The notes below the pieces were generated by a model that made no database searches, was not told the origin of the DNA, and was given only the letters and a program-made list of their open reading frames with translations. From assembly GCA_002862125.1 (NCBI GenBank), contig PHSP01000003.1, positions 744,001 through 808,000 of the forward strand: 64,000 bases of DNA, given 5' to 3'. Positions 55,897 through 64,000 of the stretch are shown here, piece by piece. The stretch is from Methylobacter sp. KS41. GTDB lineage: Bacteria; Pseudomonadota; Gammaproteobacteria; Methylococcales; Methylomonadaceae. The position numbers and the translations under genes were made by a program. Positions within the stretch are counted from its first letter, which is position 1; every line of letters begins with the position of its first letter.

Positions 55897-57024
55897 ATGG
55901 AAAATCTGCTCTCACTCTGGCAAAGCACCGGGATATACAATTTTACTGGCGGCCAGGCCTTCATGATGCTGGTTGGCTTTTTGTTATTGTTTCTTGCTAT
56001 CAAAAAAGGCTTTGAACCCTTGTTATTATTGCCGATAGGCTTTGGCGCAATTCTCAGCAATATACCGGTTGCCGGTATTGCCGAGGAAGGCGGCATTTTA
56101 TATTACCTTTATTTCGGCATTAAATCCGGTATGTTCCCGTTGCTCATTTTTATGGGCGTCGGCGCAATGACCGATTTTGGCCCCATGCTGGCAAACCCCA
56201 AAACTTTGCTTTTAGGGGCTGCGGCGCAATTTGGTATTTTTGCTTCACTGTTGGGCGCTTTGGCGCTTAATATCGTGCCCGGTCTGGAATTCAGCTTAAA
56301 AGATGCCGCCGCGATCGGCATTATTGGCGGCGCTGATGGTCCTACGGCTATTTACGTGGCGTCAAAACTGGCTCCTGATTTACTGGGAGCAATTGCCGTG
56401 GCGGCTTATTCTTATATGGCGCTGGTGCCTTTAATTCAGCCGCCTATCATGCGGGCGTTAACGACAGAAGATGAGCGCAAAATTGAAATGCAGCAAATGC
56501 GCGCGGTAAGCAGGACGGAAAAAATCGTTTTTCCATTGATGTTGCTGTTTCTTTCCATCCTGTTGTTGCCTTCCGCCACACCGCTGATAGGCATGTTCGC
56601 ATTGGGGAATTTGATGAATTCCTGCGGCGTCGTTGAGCGTTTGAGTCAAACCGCGCAAAACGAACTCATCAATATTGTCACTATTTTCTTAGGCCTGTCG
56701 GTAGGATCAAAACTGAGCGCCCATGCCTTTCTGCAAATAGAAACGCTGGGAATTCTGGGTCTGGGCGCGATTGCTTTTGCCATTGGCACCGCCGCTGGCG
56801 TAATTATGGCTAAAATCATGAATAAATTCAGTGACACGCCTATTAATCCATTGATCGGCGCTGCTGGTGTTTCAGCCGTGCCGATGGCGGCAAGGGTCGC
56901 CAATAAACTGGGCCTGGAAAGCAATCCGCATAATTTCCTGTTGATGCATGCCATGGGGCCAAATGTGGCGGGCGTGATTGGTTCAGCGGTTGCTGCCGGA
57001 GTATTGTTGAGTTTGGTTAAATAA
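55897..57024 (+). CDS. oadB: Oxaloacetate decarboxylase beta subunit (Na+ pump)
   Basis: 375 aa, about nine membrane segments. Conserved [20 protein letters not shown] with the Asp of region IIIa, and [20 protein letters not shown] and [16 protein letters not shown] near the C-terminus. It decarboxylates carboxy-biotin and pumps Na+ outward. The start has GAGAC rather than a strong ribosome-binding site; coupling to oadA is likely (26-bp spacing). Confidence 0.95.
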   Translation: MENLLSLWQSTGIYNFTGGQAFMMLVGFLLLFLAIKKGFEPLLLLPIGFGAILSNIPVAGIAEEGGILYYLYFGIKSGMFPLLIFMGVGAMTDFGPMLANPKTLLLGAAAQFGIFASLLGALALNIVPGLEFSLKDAAAIGIIGGADGPTAIYVASKLAPDLLGAIAVAAYSYMALVPLIQPPIMRALTTEDERKIEMQQMRAVSRTEKIVFPLMLLFLSILLLPSATPLIGMFALGNLMNSCGVVERLSQTAQNELINIVTIFLGLSVGSKLSAHAFLQIETLGILGLGAIAFAIGTAAGVIMAKIMNKFSDTPINPLIGAAGVSAVPMAARVANKLGLESNPHNFLLMHAMGPNVAGVIGSAVAAGVLLSLVK

Positions 57025-57053
57025 ACAGGCGGCTTTTGATAAGGAGCAATTGT

Positions 57054-57482
57054 GTGATTAGTTACGAAAAAGACTTTTACAGCTGGACACAGGAACAAGC
57101 CGATCTTTTGCGGAAGGGTCAATTTAACAACTTGGACATACCCAATTTAATCGAGGAGATTGAAACAATGGGACGAAGTGAAAAGAGGGAACTCGAAAGC
57201 CGGTTGACTATCCTGTTGCTGCATCTTTTGAAATGGAAGTTTCAGGAAGTAAGACGAGGAAGGAGCTGGCAGTTATCGATTGATGAACAAAGAATTCAGT
57301 TTGAAGACACCCTCAATGAAAACCCTGGATTAAAACCACAATTAGACGAGATTGTGAAAAAAGCTTACAAGCTCGCTGTGATTAAAGCTGCAAGGGAAAC
57401 TAAAATCAGTAAAGCCGTTTTTCCGGAATGCTGCCCTTGGAATTTAGCGCAAATTATTGAAGACGAGTTCTATCCTGATTAA
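57054..57482 (+). CDS. DUF29-family protein
   Basis: 142 aa from GTG 57054, which has AAGGAG seven bases upstream. ISYEKDFYSWTQEQADLLRK, NLDIPNLIEEIETMGRSEKR, LLLHLLKWKFQEVRRGRSW and the C-terminal FPECCPWNLAQIIEDEFYP are the recognisable DUF29 blocks; the family has no established function and is common in cyanobacteria and environmental proteobacteria. Soluble and helical. Sits between oadB and gloB without obvious link. Confidence 0.85.
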   Translation: MISYEKDFYSWTQEQADLLRKGQFNNLDIPNLIEEIETMGRSEKRELESRLTILLLHLLKWKFQEVRRGRSWQLSIDEQRIQFEDTLNENPGLKPQLDEIVKKAYKLAVIKAARETKISKAVFPECCPWNLAQIIEDEFYPD

Positions 57483-57534
57483 ACGGGTTTTTCAATCTGT
57501 AAGCCGGAAAGTGCATTCTAAGGCTATATATGAC

Positions 57535-58302
57535 ATGCTCAACATCATACAAATTCCGGTTTTAACCGATAACTACATTTATCTGCTTCACGACCCGGTA
57601 ACGGGAGAAACCGCAGTTGTTGACCCTGCACTTGGGCAGCCGGTTTTGGATGTTCTGAATGAAAAGGGCTGGCGGCTCACCTACATTCTGAATACTCATC
57701 ATCATTGGGATCATGTTGGCGGTAATCTGGAGCTGAAACAGAAAACAGGTTGCAAAATTATCGGGGCACAATCCGATAGGGACAGGATTCCCGGCATCGA
57801 CATTGGCGTTAGCGAAGATGATGTCATCGCATTGGGCGGGCATCCGGCCAGAGTTATTTCAACGCCCGGTCATACCAGCGGACATATTGTTTATCATTTT
57901 GCCGAAGACGGCGCGCTGTTTTGCGGGGATACCTTGTTTGTCATGGGTTGCGGCCGATTGTTCGAGGGCGCGCCTGAACAAATGTGGAATTCGTTGCAAA
58001 AATTGAAGGCCATGCCGCCATCAACCCGGATTTATTGCACCCATGAATATACTCAAACGAATGGACGGTTTGCTTTAAGCGTTGAACCTGATAACAGTCA
58101 ATTGCAACAAAAAATGCTCGAAGTTCAGCGGCTCAGGGCTGAAAACAAACCCACGGTGCCTTCGACTATCGAACAGGAATTGGCGACTAATCCGTTTTTC
58201 AGGGAAGACAGTTTGGCGTTGCAAAAAACCATCAATAGAGTGAATTGCTTGCCGGTAGAAGTTTTTGCAGAAGTCAGGCGATTAAAAGACACTTTTAACT
58301 GA
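57535..58302 (+). CDS. gloB: Hydroxyacylglutathione hydrolase (glyoxalase II)
   Basis: 255 aa. Metallo-beta-lactamase fold with the binuclear metal motif THHHWDHVGG (H55, H57, D59, H60), TPGHTSGHIVYH, FCGDTLFVMGCGRLFEG and CTHEYTQTNGRFA. Converts S-lactoylglutathione to lactate and glutathione in methylglyoxal detoxification. ATG 57535 starts the usual MLNIIQIPVLTDNYIYLL; earlier codons overlap the DUF29 gene. Confidence 0.95.
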   Translation: MLNIIQIPVLTDNYIYLLHDPVTGETAVVDPALGQPVLDVLNEKGWRLTYILNTHHHWDHVGGNLELKQKTGCKIIGAQSDRDRIPGIDIGVSEDDVIALGGHPARVISTPGHTSGHIVYHFAEDGALFCGDTLFVMGCGRLFEGAPEQMWNSLQKLKAMPPSTRIYCTHEYTQTNGRFALSVEPDNSQLQQKMLEVQRLRAENKPTVPSTIEQELATNPFFREDSLALQKTINRVNCLPVEVFAEVRRLKDTFN

Positions 58303-58344
58303 TTTTATTAAAGTCACAAAAACGCCACGAAGAGCAAGAAGATT

Positions 58345-58562
58345 CCTGATTAGTAGATGATCAGCTGAAACAAAAGAGTCCGTCATACCCGCCGGGAAAC
58401 GGGTATCCAGTGCCATGAATGGCAAGCCTAATACGTCCTTGTAGTCTGGATTCGCTTCGCGCTCTAAGGGGGTCAGGCGCGACGCCTGACGTGAATCCCT
58501 GCCGGAAAGACGGCTACGAAAGAATTTTTTGCACTCCAGCTGAAGCCGCCTTGCTAACCAGG
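58345..58562. repeat. Family C MITE-like element, copy 2
   Basis: About 218 bp. Left CCTGATTAGTAGATGATCAG, right CTTGCTAACCAGG (inverted), internal GTCATACCCGCCGGGAAACG and AGGCGCGACGCCTGACG palindrome. No clear target duplication here. In the gloB/lysS convergent spacer. Confidence 0.65.
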
Positions 58563-58611
58563 AGAATTTTTATATTTTTTTTTCGTGTCTTCGTGGTGAA
58601 TTAATTTGTCC

Positions 58612-60111
58612 TTAACTTTTAGGCCGCATGTGCGGAAACAGCAATACATCTCGGATTGACGGCGCATCGGTAAACAACATCACCAAGCGGTCGATGCCGA
58701 TGCCTTCGCCTGCCGTGGGCGGCATGCCGTGTTCCAGAGCGACGATATAATCGGCATCAAAGTGCATGGCTTCATCATCGCCGGCTTCTTTCTCTTCCAC
58801 CTGTTTTTGAAAACGCGCCGCCTGATCTTCGGCATCGTTCAACTCGGTAAAGCCGTTGGCGATTTCCCGGCCGCCGACGAAAAACTCGAAACGATCGGTC
58901 ACATGCGGGTTCTCGTCATTACGCCGCGCCAGCGGCGATACTTCAACAGGGTAAGCGGTGATGAACGTAGGGTTCATCAAACGGCTTTCCACCGTTTTTT
59001 CAAAAATCTCGATTTGCACTTTACCCAGCCCGTATCCTTCCTTAACAGGAATACGCAGACTTTCAGCGGCTTTGACAGCTGCCTCGCGGGTTTTAAGGTC
59101 ACCTTCGGACAGATCGGGATTAAAACGCAGGATAGACTCAACAACCGTCATCCGGTCAAACGGCTTGCCAAAATCGTATTGCTCGCCCTGATAAGTGACC
59201 AACGTTTGTCCTACTACTTCTTCAGCAACACCGCGCAGCATTGCTTCGGTTAAATCCATTAAATCGTGATATTCGGCGTATGCCTGATAAAACTCCAGCA
59301 TGGTAAACTCAGGATTATGGCGTGTCGATAAACCTTCATTCCGGAAGTTACGGTTAATTTCAAATACCCGTTCAAAACCGCCGACAACCAGCCGCTTCAA
59401 ATACAATTCAGGGGCAATGCGCAAAAACATATCCATGTCCAGTGCGTTATGGCGCGTGGTAAAAGGCCGCGCCGTTGCGCCACCTGGAATCACCTGCATC
59501 ATGGGCGTTTCAACTTCCAGAAATTGGCGGTCAATCAGGAACTGGCGAATATACGCAACTATCTTTGAGCGTATCAGAAACGTGTTGCGCGATTGCTCGC
59601 TCATAATCAAGTCCAGATAGCGCTGCCGGTATTTGATTTCCTGATCAGCGATGCCGTGAAATTTTTCAGGCAGCGGACGCAAGGCTTTGGTCAGCAGACG
59701 GATATCGTCAACCTTAACACTCAGTTCGCCTGTCTGGGTAATAAACAATACGCCTTCCACGCCGACAATGTCGCCAATATCCCACTTCTTGAACTGCTCG
59801 TTATAAAACCCTTCAGGCAAGGCGTCCCGAGTCACATAAAGCTGAATTTTGCCCGACATATCCTGAATATGCGCAAAACTGGCCTTGCCCATCACCCGGC
59901 GGGTCATGATTCTGCCAGCCAGTTTTACCCGCACCGGTTCCGCGTCCAATTCTTCCTTGGACTTTTCACCATATTCGGCCAGGAGTTCGCCCGCAACCAC
60001 ATTGCGGCGGAAATCGGTTGGAAAGGCAATGCCGCCATTCTCCCGCAACTCGTTTAATTTGCCGCGGCGCTGTTTGATTTGTTCTTGTTCGTCTTGATGT
60101 GTTTCTGACAT
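58612..60111 (-). CDS. lysS: Lysine-tRNA ligase, class II
   Basis: 499 aa. N-terminal OB-fold anticodon domain ([18 protein letters not shown]), motif 2 [20 protein letters not shown] and motif 3 [20 protein letters not shown]. Charges tRNA-Lys. In E. coli it directly follows prfB; here 1.8 kb with two extra genes separate them. Confidence 0.97.
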   Translation of the reverse strand: MSETHQDEQEQIKQRRGKLNELRENGGIAFPTDFRRNVVAGELLAEYGEKSKEELDAEPVRVKLAGRIMTRRVMGKASFAHIQDMSGKIQLYVTRDALPEGFYNEQFKKWDIGDIVGVEGVLFITQTGELSVKVDDIRLLTKALRPLPEKFHGIADQEIKYRQRYLDLIMSEQSRNTFLIRSKIVAYIRQFLIDRQFLEVETPMMQVIPGGATARPFTTRHNALDMDMFLRIAPELYLKRLVVGGFERVFEINRNFRNEGLSTRHNPEFTMLEFYQAYAEYHDLMDLTEAMLRGVAEEVVGQTLVTYQGEQYDFGKPFDRMTVVESILRFNPDLSEGDLKTREAAVKAAESLRIPVKEGYGLGKVQIEIFEKTVESRLMNPTFITAYPVEVSPLARRNDENPHVTDRFEFFVGGREIANGFTELNDAEDQAARFQKQVEEKEAGDDEAMHFDADYIVALEHGMPPTAGEGIGIDRLVMLFTDAPSIRDVLLFPHMRPKS

Positions 60112-60164
60112 GGTTTTAAAAAGTTAAAAAATGAAATGATGAGTAACTCTGTCACAAGTTGCTA

Positions 60165-60722
60165 TTAGCTTAGATTTATCAAGCCGTTAACCCCGCTAAT
60201 AAAACAATTAAAGCTATGAGAATAATTTTGATCAATAGTCATGTAAGCAGCAATCTTCTTGGCTCCGCTGACCTTGCGATAACCCTTGACTAATTTTTCC
60301 AGTTCTTCTGAAGCATTGGATAACTTATCAGGTTCTTTATATTTTCTGTTGCGTTGTTGTTCAGCCAGCTTTTTGATATTGAAAGCTTTTTCAACAGCAG
60401 CTAAATCACCCAAAAACCAAGATTCCAGTTCGTGACAGGCAATGCGTACCAAACTATCGCTACGCCCTGCTTGTACACATAAATCAACTAAGCGCTTTTT
60501 GATTTCAATGCAATCAGCACTGTCTTTATCACGCACAATAACAAAAGTTGTATTAGGAGTTTGCCATGCTCGTAATTTGCGTGGAATTGATTTCTCCAAA
60601 TCCTGTTTACCCTCATGGGGTATGCAAAGAAAATTAATTCCATCGGGTAGGATTTGTGGCAACAAAATATCCAACAAAGCTTTCATCGATTCTTCTTCCA
60701 GCAGAAACACCAGTAGTTTCAT
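60165..60722 (-). CDS. DUF4276-type TOPRIM-like protein
   Basis: 185 aa. N-terminal LLVFLLEEESMKALLDILLP (acidic cluster at residues 9-11), TTFVIVRDKDSADC with a DxD, and ACHELESWFLGDLAAVEKAF: the spacing of Glu, DxD and Glu resembles a TOPRIM/DUF4276 nuclease-like core. C-terminal FNCFISGVNGLINL. Its start overlaps the stop of the ATPase gene upstream by four bases (ATGA), so it is the second gene of a two-gene unit. Likely effector (nuclease or primase-like); not demonstrated. Confidence 0.75.
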   Translation of the reverse strand: MKLLVFLLEEESMKALLDILLPQILPDGINFLCIPHEGKQDLEKSIPRKLRAWQTPNTTFVIVRDKDSADCIEIKKRLVDLCVQAGRSDSLVRIACHELESWFLGDLAAVEKAFNIKKLAEQQRNRKYKEPDKLSNASEELEKLVKGYRKVSGAKKIAAYMTIDQNYSHSFNCFISGVNGLINLS

Positions 60723-61903
60723 GCAGGGTTAACTTCGCTAAATAAACCTTGTTTCCACAAAGCTCCAGGTAAATCGCCTTCTTTGGATAAATTAACCAGT
60801 AACTCATTCTCACTGGCTCGATTAATAACCGTAATGCCTTGCTTTTTAGATAAGCAAAAAATTTCATTAAGTTGGATGTAATTAAGTACATCGGGCGAAT
60901 GCGTTGAAATCATGACTTGTCCGCCTTTGTCAGCATAATCACGAAACTCTTCCACTAACCCACAAAATAGGCTTGGATAAAGTTGGTTTTCAGGCTCTTC
61001 TACGCATAATAATGGATGTGGTTTAGGGTCATGTAACAAGAGCAAATAAGCGAACATTTTGATTGTGCCATCAGAAACATAACGGGCAATAAACGGGTCT
61101 TTGAAAGAGCCATCCTGAAATTTCAATAGAATACGACCATCATCGGTATTAGTTGCTTCTACTTTTGAAACCCCCGGAACGCGCTCGGCCATAACCTCTA
61201 AAATATGTTGAAAAATACCTGGGTGGTTTTCGTATAGATATTGCGCGACTAATGGCATATTTTCGCCGCGTGTCGAAAGGTGTTCAGCATAACCTGCTTC
61301 TTGGCTAGGTCTAGCATCGCCAATATGAAAATCCGAAACATGCCAGCTTTCAATTAGTCTCCTAAAGCTGTTGGCTACTTTGAAGCGTTGAAATTGCCCT
61401 AAACCTTTTAAGGCCAGAATATCCGGAGAATCAACTTGCTGCTGTTCTTTTTCCTCCTTCGATTCTTTATCAGCATAGTTTTCTTCATTTGTTATGGCAT
61501 CACCTTTACCTTTCCTAAAATCTAAAAAATGCCAAGGTTTGCCTTTTTGCCCCCGCCTATATTTTAGAATTTCTCGCTCAACAACGGGTTGATGATTTTC
61601 TAAACTAATAGTAAGCGAATAAGTGACTAATGGGCTTGTCTTTCCAACATCTTCTCGAAATTTAATTTCAATTTCAATCGGCCCTGTCTCGCCACGCGTA
61701 ACAACTTCTTTAAAGCCGCCTCGTTTTTGCAAAGCAACTTTAACGTTATCTTGTAAAGAATCGCGTAAAAAACCAAATACATCGAATAAAGAGGTTTTTC
61801 CCGTGCCATTCGCACCAATAAACACTGAAATAGTGGGCAAATTAGTGAGCTTAATATCTTTAAATGTTTTAAAGTTTTTAACGCGCAGTGCTTCTATTTT
61901 CAT
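60719..61903 (-). CDS. AAA_21-type (OLD-like) ATPase
   Basis: 394 aa. N-terminal MKIEALRVKNFKTFKDIKLT and Walker A FIGANGTGKTSLF at about residues 28-40, signature-like YVSDGTIKMFAYLLLLHDP, Walker B LLCVEEPENQLYP, and the switch His in MISTHSPDVLN. This is the SMC/ABC-type ATPase seen in OLD, RloA and AbiL-like defence modules. A KGKGDAITNEEN to EKEQQQ stretch is a charged insertion. First gene of the two-gene unit; it lies just downstream of prfB. Confidence 0.88.
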   Translation of the reverse strand: MKIEALRVKNFKTFKDIKLTNLPTISVFIGANGTGKTSLFDVFGFLRDSLQDNVKVALQKRGGFKEVVTRGETGPIEIEIKFREDVGKTSPLVTYSLTISLENHQPVVEREILKYRRGQKGKPWHFLDFRKGKGDAITNEENYADKESKEEKEQQQVDSPDILALKGLGQFQRFKVANSFRRLIESWHVSDFHIGDARPSQEAGYAEHLSTRGENMPLVAQYLYENHPGIFQHILEVMAERVPGVSKVEATNTDDGRILLKFQDGSFKDPFIARYVSDGTIKMFAYLLLLHDPKPHPLLCVEEPENQLYPSLFCGLVEEFRDYADKGGQVMISTHSPDVLNYIQLNEIFCLSKKQGITVINRASENELLVNLSKEGDLPGALWKQGLFSEVNPA

Positions 61904-61946
61904 ATGCTTTTAGGTTTTGATATGCCAAAAAATAGTCTGCTTATGA

Positions 61947-63045
61947 TCACAAACCACTCTTCAAGCTGGCCTCAATAAACTGGTCCAAGTCACCATCCAA
62001 AACGGCCTGGGTGTTGCCTGTTTCCACGCCGGTTCGCAAATCCTTGATGCGCGATTGATCCAGCACATAGGAACGGATCTGGCTGCCCCAGCCTATATCT
62101 GACTTGGTATCTTCCAGGGCTTGCTGGGTTTCGCTGCGTTTGCGAATTTCCAGCTCATATAGTTTGGCTTTTAATTGCTTCATCGCGGTATCGCGGTTTT
62201 TGTGCTGCGAGCGGTCGCTTTGGCATTGCACGACAATTCCGGTCGGGTTGTGGGTCATGCGGACGGCGGATTCGGTTTTGTTGATGTGCTGACCACCCGC
62301 GCCGCTGGCTCGATAAACGTCCACGCGCACATCGGCGGGATTGATGTCTATGTCAATATCGTCGTCAATTTCCGGCGCTACAAACACAGAGGCAAAGGAG
62401 GTATGACGGCGGTTGCCGGAATCGAACGGCGATTTTCTGACCAGCCGGTGTACGCCGGTTTCAGTGCGCAGCCAGCCGAAGGCGTATTCACCTTCAAACT
62501 TGATGGTGGCGCTTTTAATGCCGGCGACGTCGCCCTGAGATTCTTCAATCAGTTCTGTTTTAAAACCTTTGCGCTCGCCCCAGCGTAAAAACATCCGTTC
62601 AATCATGGACGCCCAATCTTGCGCTTCGGTGCCGCCGGAGCCGGACTGTATGTCCAGGAAGGCGTTATTGGCATCCATTTCACCTGAAAACATGCGCCGG
62701 AATTCAAGGTCAGCCACTCTTTTTTCAAAATGCGCCAAATCATCGACCACGGTATCAACGGTTTCTTCATCATTTTCGTCAATCGCCATGTGCAGCAATT
62801 CTTCGGCATCCGTCAAGCCGCGTTCCAGCTCGTTAATGGTATTAACAATAACTTCCAGTTGTCCGCGTTCCTTGCCTAACGCTTGCGCCAGTTCGGGATT
62901 GTCCCAGATTTTGGGGTTTTCCAGTTCCCGTAAAACTTCGACTAAGCGTTCACTCTTGATATCAAAGTCAAAGATACCTCCTAAGCGCGTCTCCACGGCT
63001 TTTCAGGTCGGTTATTTTATTTTTAATCGGGTTTATTTCTTGCAT
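61947..63045 (-). CDS. prfB: Peptide chain release factor 2 with programmed +1 frameshift
   Basis: Terminates translation at UGA and UAA. The ATG at 63045 begins a 25-codon zero frame ([20 protein letters not shown], then LRRYL) that ends at a UGA at codon 26; the rest of the protein (340 aa, from DFDIKSERL) is in the +1 frame, total 365 aa as in E. coli. Later motifs: SPF ([19 protein letters not shown]) for stop-codon reading, and GGQ in [21 protein letters not shown] shorter reading from 62996 ignores the frameshift. Confidence 0.96.
62967..62982 (-). promoter_or_regulatory. RF2 programmed frameshift site
   Basis: On the minus strand AGGAGG (62977-62982) lies three bases before CTTTGAC (62967-62973). 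The Shine-Dalgarno-like stretch and the slippery CUU UGA C are the known autoregulatory signal: low RF2 favours +1 slippage and so more RF2. Confidence 0.95.
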
Positions 63046-63153
63046 GAGGAGATATGTTTAACCAATAACAGTCGAAGCCAAACGTTATAAAGGCGCGCCG
63101 GTCGATGAAAACTTTAAAAGAGGTTGATTATAAACCATAAGCCGGTTAGGTTC

Positions 63154-63345
63154 ATGCAGAACTTGGCGGCAAGAAACAATAATGCGTTAATTCAATGGAT
63201 TACAAAAATTGTGAGCTTTTTAAATTTAAATTCTAGCAAGAAACCAACTGCTTTCGCGGGGAAAGACAGTCATGGCAGTCACTCGATAAATCGTCTCTCC
63301 GAGGAGTTAATTAATATAAAATACGCCATCGATCAGGAACCATGA
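63154..63345 (+). CDS. Small open frame upstream of the ParA gene
   Basis: 63 aa (MQNLAARNNNALIQWITKIV, later LSEELINIKYAIDQEP). Helical, no signal peptide, no recognisable motif. A weak TTAGG sits three bases before the ATG. Its stop overlaps another ATG (ATGA). Could be a real small gene of the parA unit or chance; low support. The rest of the 63046-63430 stretch shows nothing else. Confidence 0.3.
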   Translation: MQNLAARNNNALIQWITKIVSFLNLNSSKKPTAFAGKDSHGSHSINRLSEELINIKYAIDQEP

Positions 63346-63430
63346 GCGAATTCATCAGTTTCCACCATGCCGGCATCATCGGCTTGTTCGCGGTCTTTTA
63401 GAAACAGATTCATTAAAATAGAGGCATACG

Positions 63431-64000
63431 ATGAAGATAGTTGCTTTGTATAGCATCAAGGGCGGCGTTGGTAAAACCTCGTGCGCGGTTAATTTGGCGT
63501 TTATTTCCGCCCGCAAAGGGTGCCGGACTTTAGTCTGGGATTTGGATCCGCAAGGGGCCAGCAGCTATTACTTTCGCATCAAGCCCAAGGTGAGAGGCGG
63601 CGGCAAGGATTTAATAGCCGGAAAGCGCGAACTGGACGGGCTGATCAAAGGCACTGATTTTGAAAATCTGGATTTGTTGCCGTCGGATTTTTCATTTCGG
63701 AATCTGGATCTGGTTCTGGATGCCAAGAAAAAGCCGACCCAAAGGCTTAAAAAACTTCTTAAACCGCTAGCGGCAGAGTACGACTTTATTTTTCTGGATT
63801 GTCCGCCGAATATTTCACTGCTGTCTGAAGCCGTGTTTGAAGCGTCTGATATTTTATTGTCTCCGGTTATTCCCACTACGCTGTCCTTAAGAACCCTTGA
63901 GCAACTGAAAGAATTCATCGAAGATAATAAACTGCATAATCTGGCGCTTATACCGTTTTTTTCGATGGCCGACCGGCGCAAAAAAATGCACAAGGATATT
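63431..64000 (+). CDS. ParA/Soj-family ATPase, partial (cut by window end)
   Basis: 190 codons visible. Deviant Walker A KGGVGKTS at residues 10-17 with the signature Lys 10 and catalytic Lys 15, DLDPQGASSYYFRI (A' motif), FIFLDCPPNISLLSEAVF (Walker B region) and SPVIPTTLSLRTLEQL. This is the ParA/MinD-like ATPase type that moves plasmids, chromosomes or other cargo; no ParB is visible. AGAGG ribosome-binding site before the ATG. The C-terminus lies beyond 64000. Confidence 0.88.
   Translation, partial: MKIVALYSIKGGVGKTSCAVNLAFISARKGCRTLVWDLDPQGASSYYFRIKPKVRGGGKDLIAGKRELDGLIKGTDFENLDLLPSDFSFRNLDLVLDAKKKPTQRLKKLLKPLAAEYDFIFLDCPPNISLLSEAVFEASDILLSPVIPTTLSLRTLEQLKEFIEDNKLHNLALIPFFSMADRRKKMHKDI

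Noticed and set aside
58729-59253. 174-codon frame antisense to lysS
   Set aside because: Mirror of the conserved synthetase coding region; no independent support.

Overview
The window reads as chromosome of a gammaproteobacterium. The gene orders tgt-yajC-secD-secF, ndk-rlmN-pilW-(gap)-hisS-yfgM-bamB-der and prfB/lysS are typical of that class. Repeat-rich spacers, a Tad pilus locus and an Na+-pump decarboxylase operon fit an environmental, possibly methanotroph-like (Methylococcales-type) bacterium. That genus-level guess is inference only; no methane-oxidation gene lies in the window.

Layout. 1-2.6 kb: kup (minus) and a gene-free spacer. 2.6-14.6 kb: a conserved plus-strand housekeeping run for queuosine tRNA modification, Sec translocation, nucleotide balance, 23S/tRNA methylation, pilus secretin assembly, histidyl-tRNA charging, outer-membrane assembly, ribosome maturation and peroxide defence. 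14.6-16.8 kb: a secreted small protein, a palindromic mobile repeat and a long spacer with a convincing 27-codon small gene. 16.8-31.5 kb: a complete-looking minus-strand Tad/Flp pilus cluster (two Flp pilins, an unusual winged-helix AAA ATPase, CpaB, secretin, small lipoprotein, TadG, two TadE-like pseudopilins, TadZ, TadA, TadB, TadC, TadD). It is split between tadZ and tadA by a tandem duplication that carries a MITE-like insertion.

32-53 kb: a mosaic cell-surface glycan region. It holds GT-C and GT2 glycosyltransferases (one fused to a methyltransferase), asparagine synthetase, two free methyltransferases, a flippase-like membrane protein, a lytic transglycosylase, an RRM-like protein, a HepT-MntA toxin-antitoxin pair flanked by broken copies of neighbouring genes, and a rare fatty-acid-hydroxylase/creatininase fusion. 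Several families of short inverted-repeat elements are scattered here, one inserted inside another with a 9-bp target duplication.

53-64 kb: oadG-oadA-oadB, a DUF29 gene, gloB, lysS, a two-gene ATPase/TOPRIM-like (DUF4276-type) cassette lodged between lysS and prfB, prfB with its autoregulatory +1 frameshift, and the start of a ParA-type ATPase cut by the window end.

Most likely novel items: the hydroxylase-creatininase fusion, the ATPase/DUF4276-type cassette, the Tad-associated winged-helix AAA ATPase, the 27-aa membrane peptide with a near-consensus promoter, and the nested MITE families. All function calls rest on reading translated motifs by eye; no database search was run.
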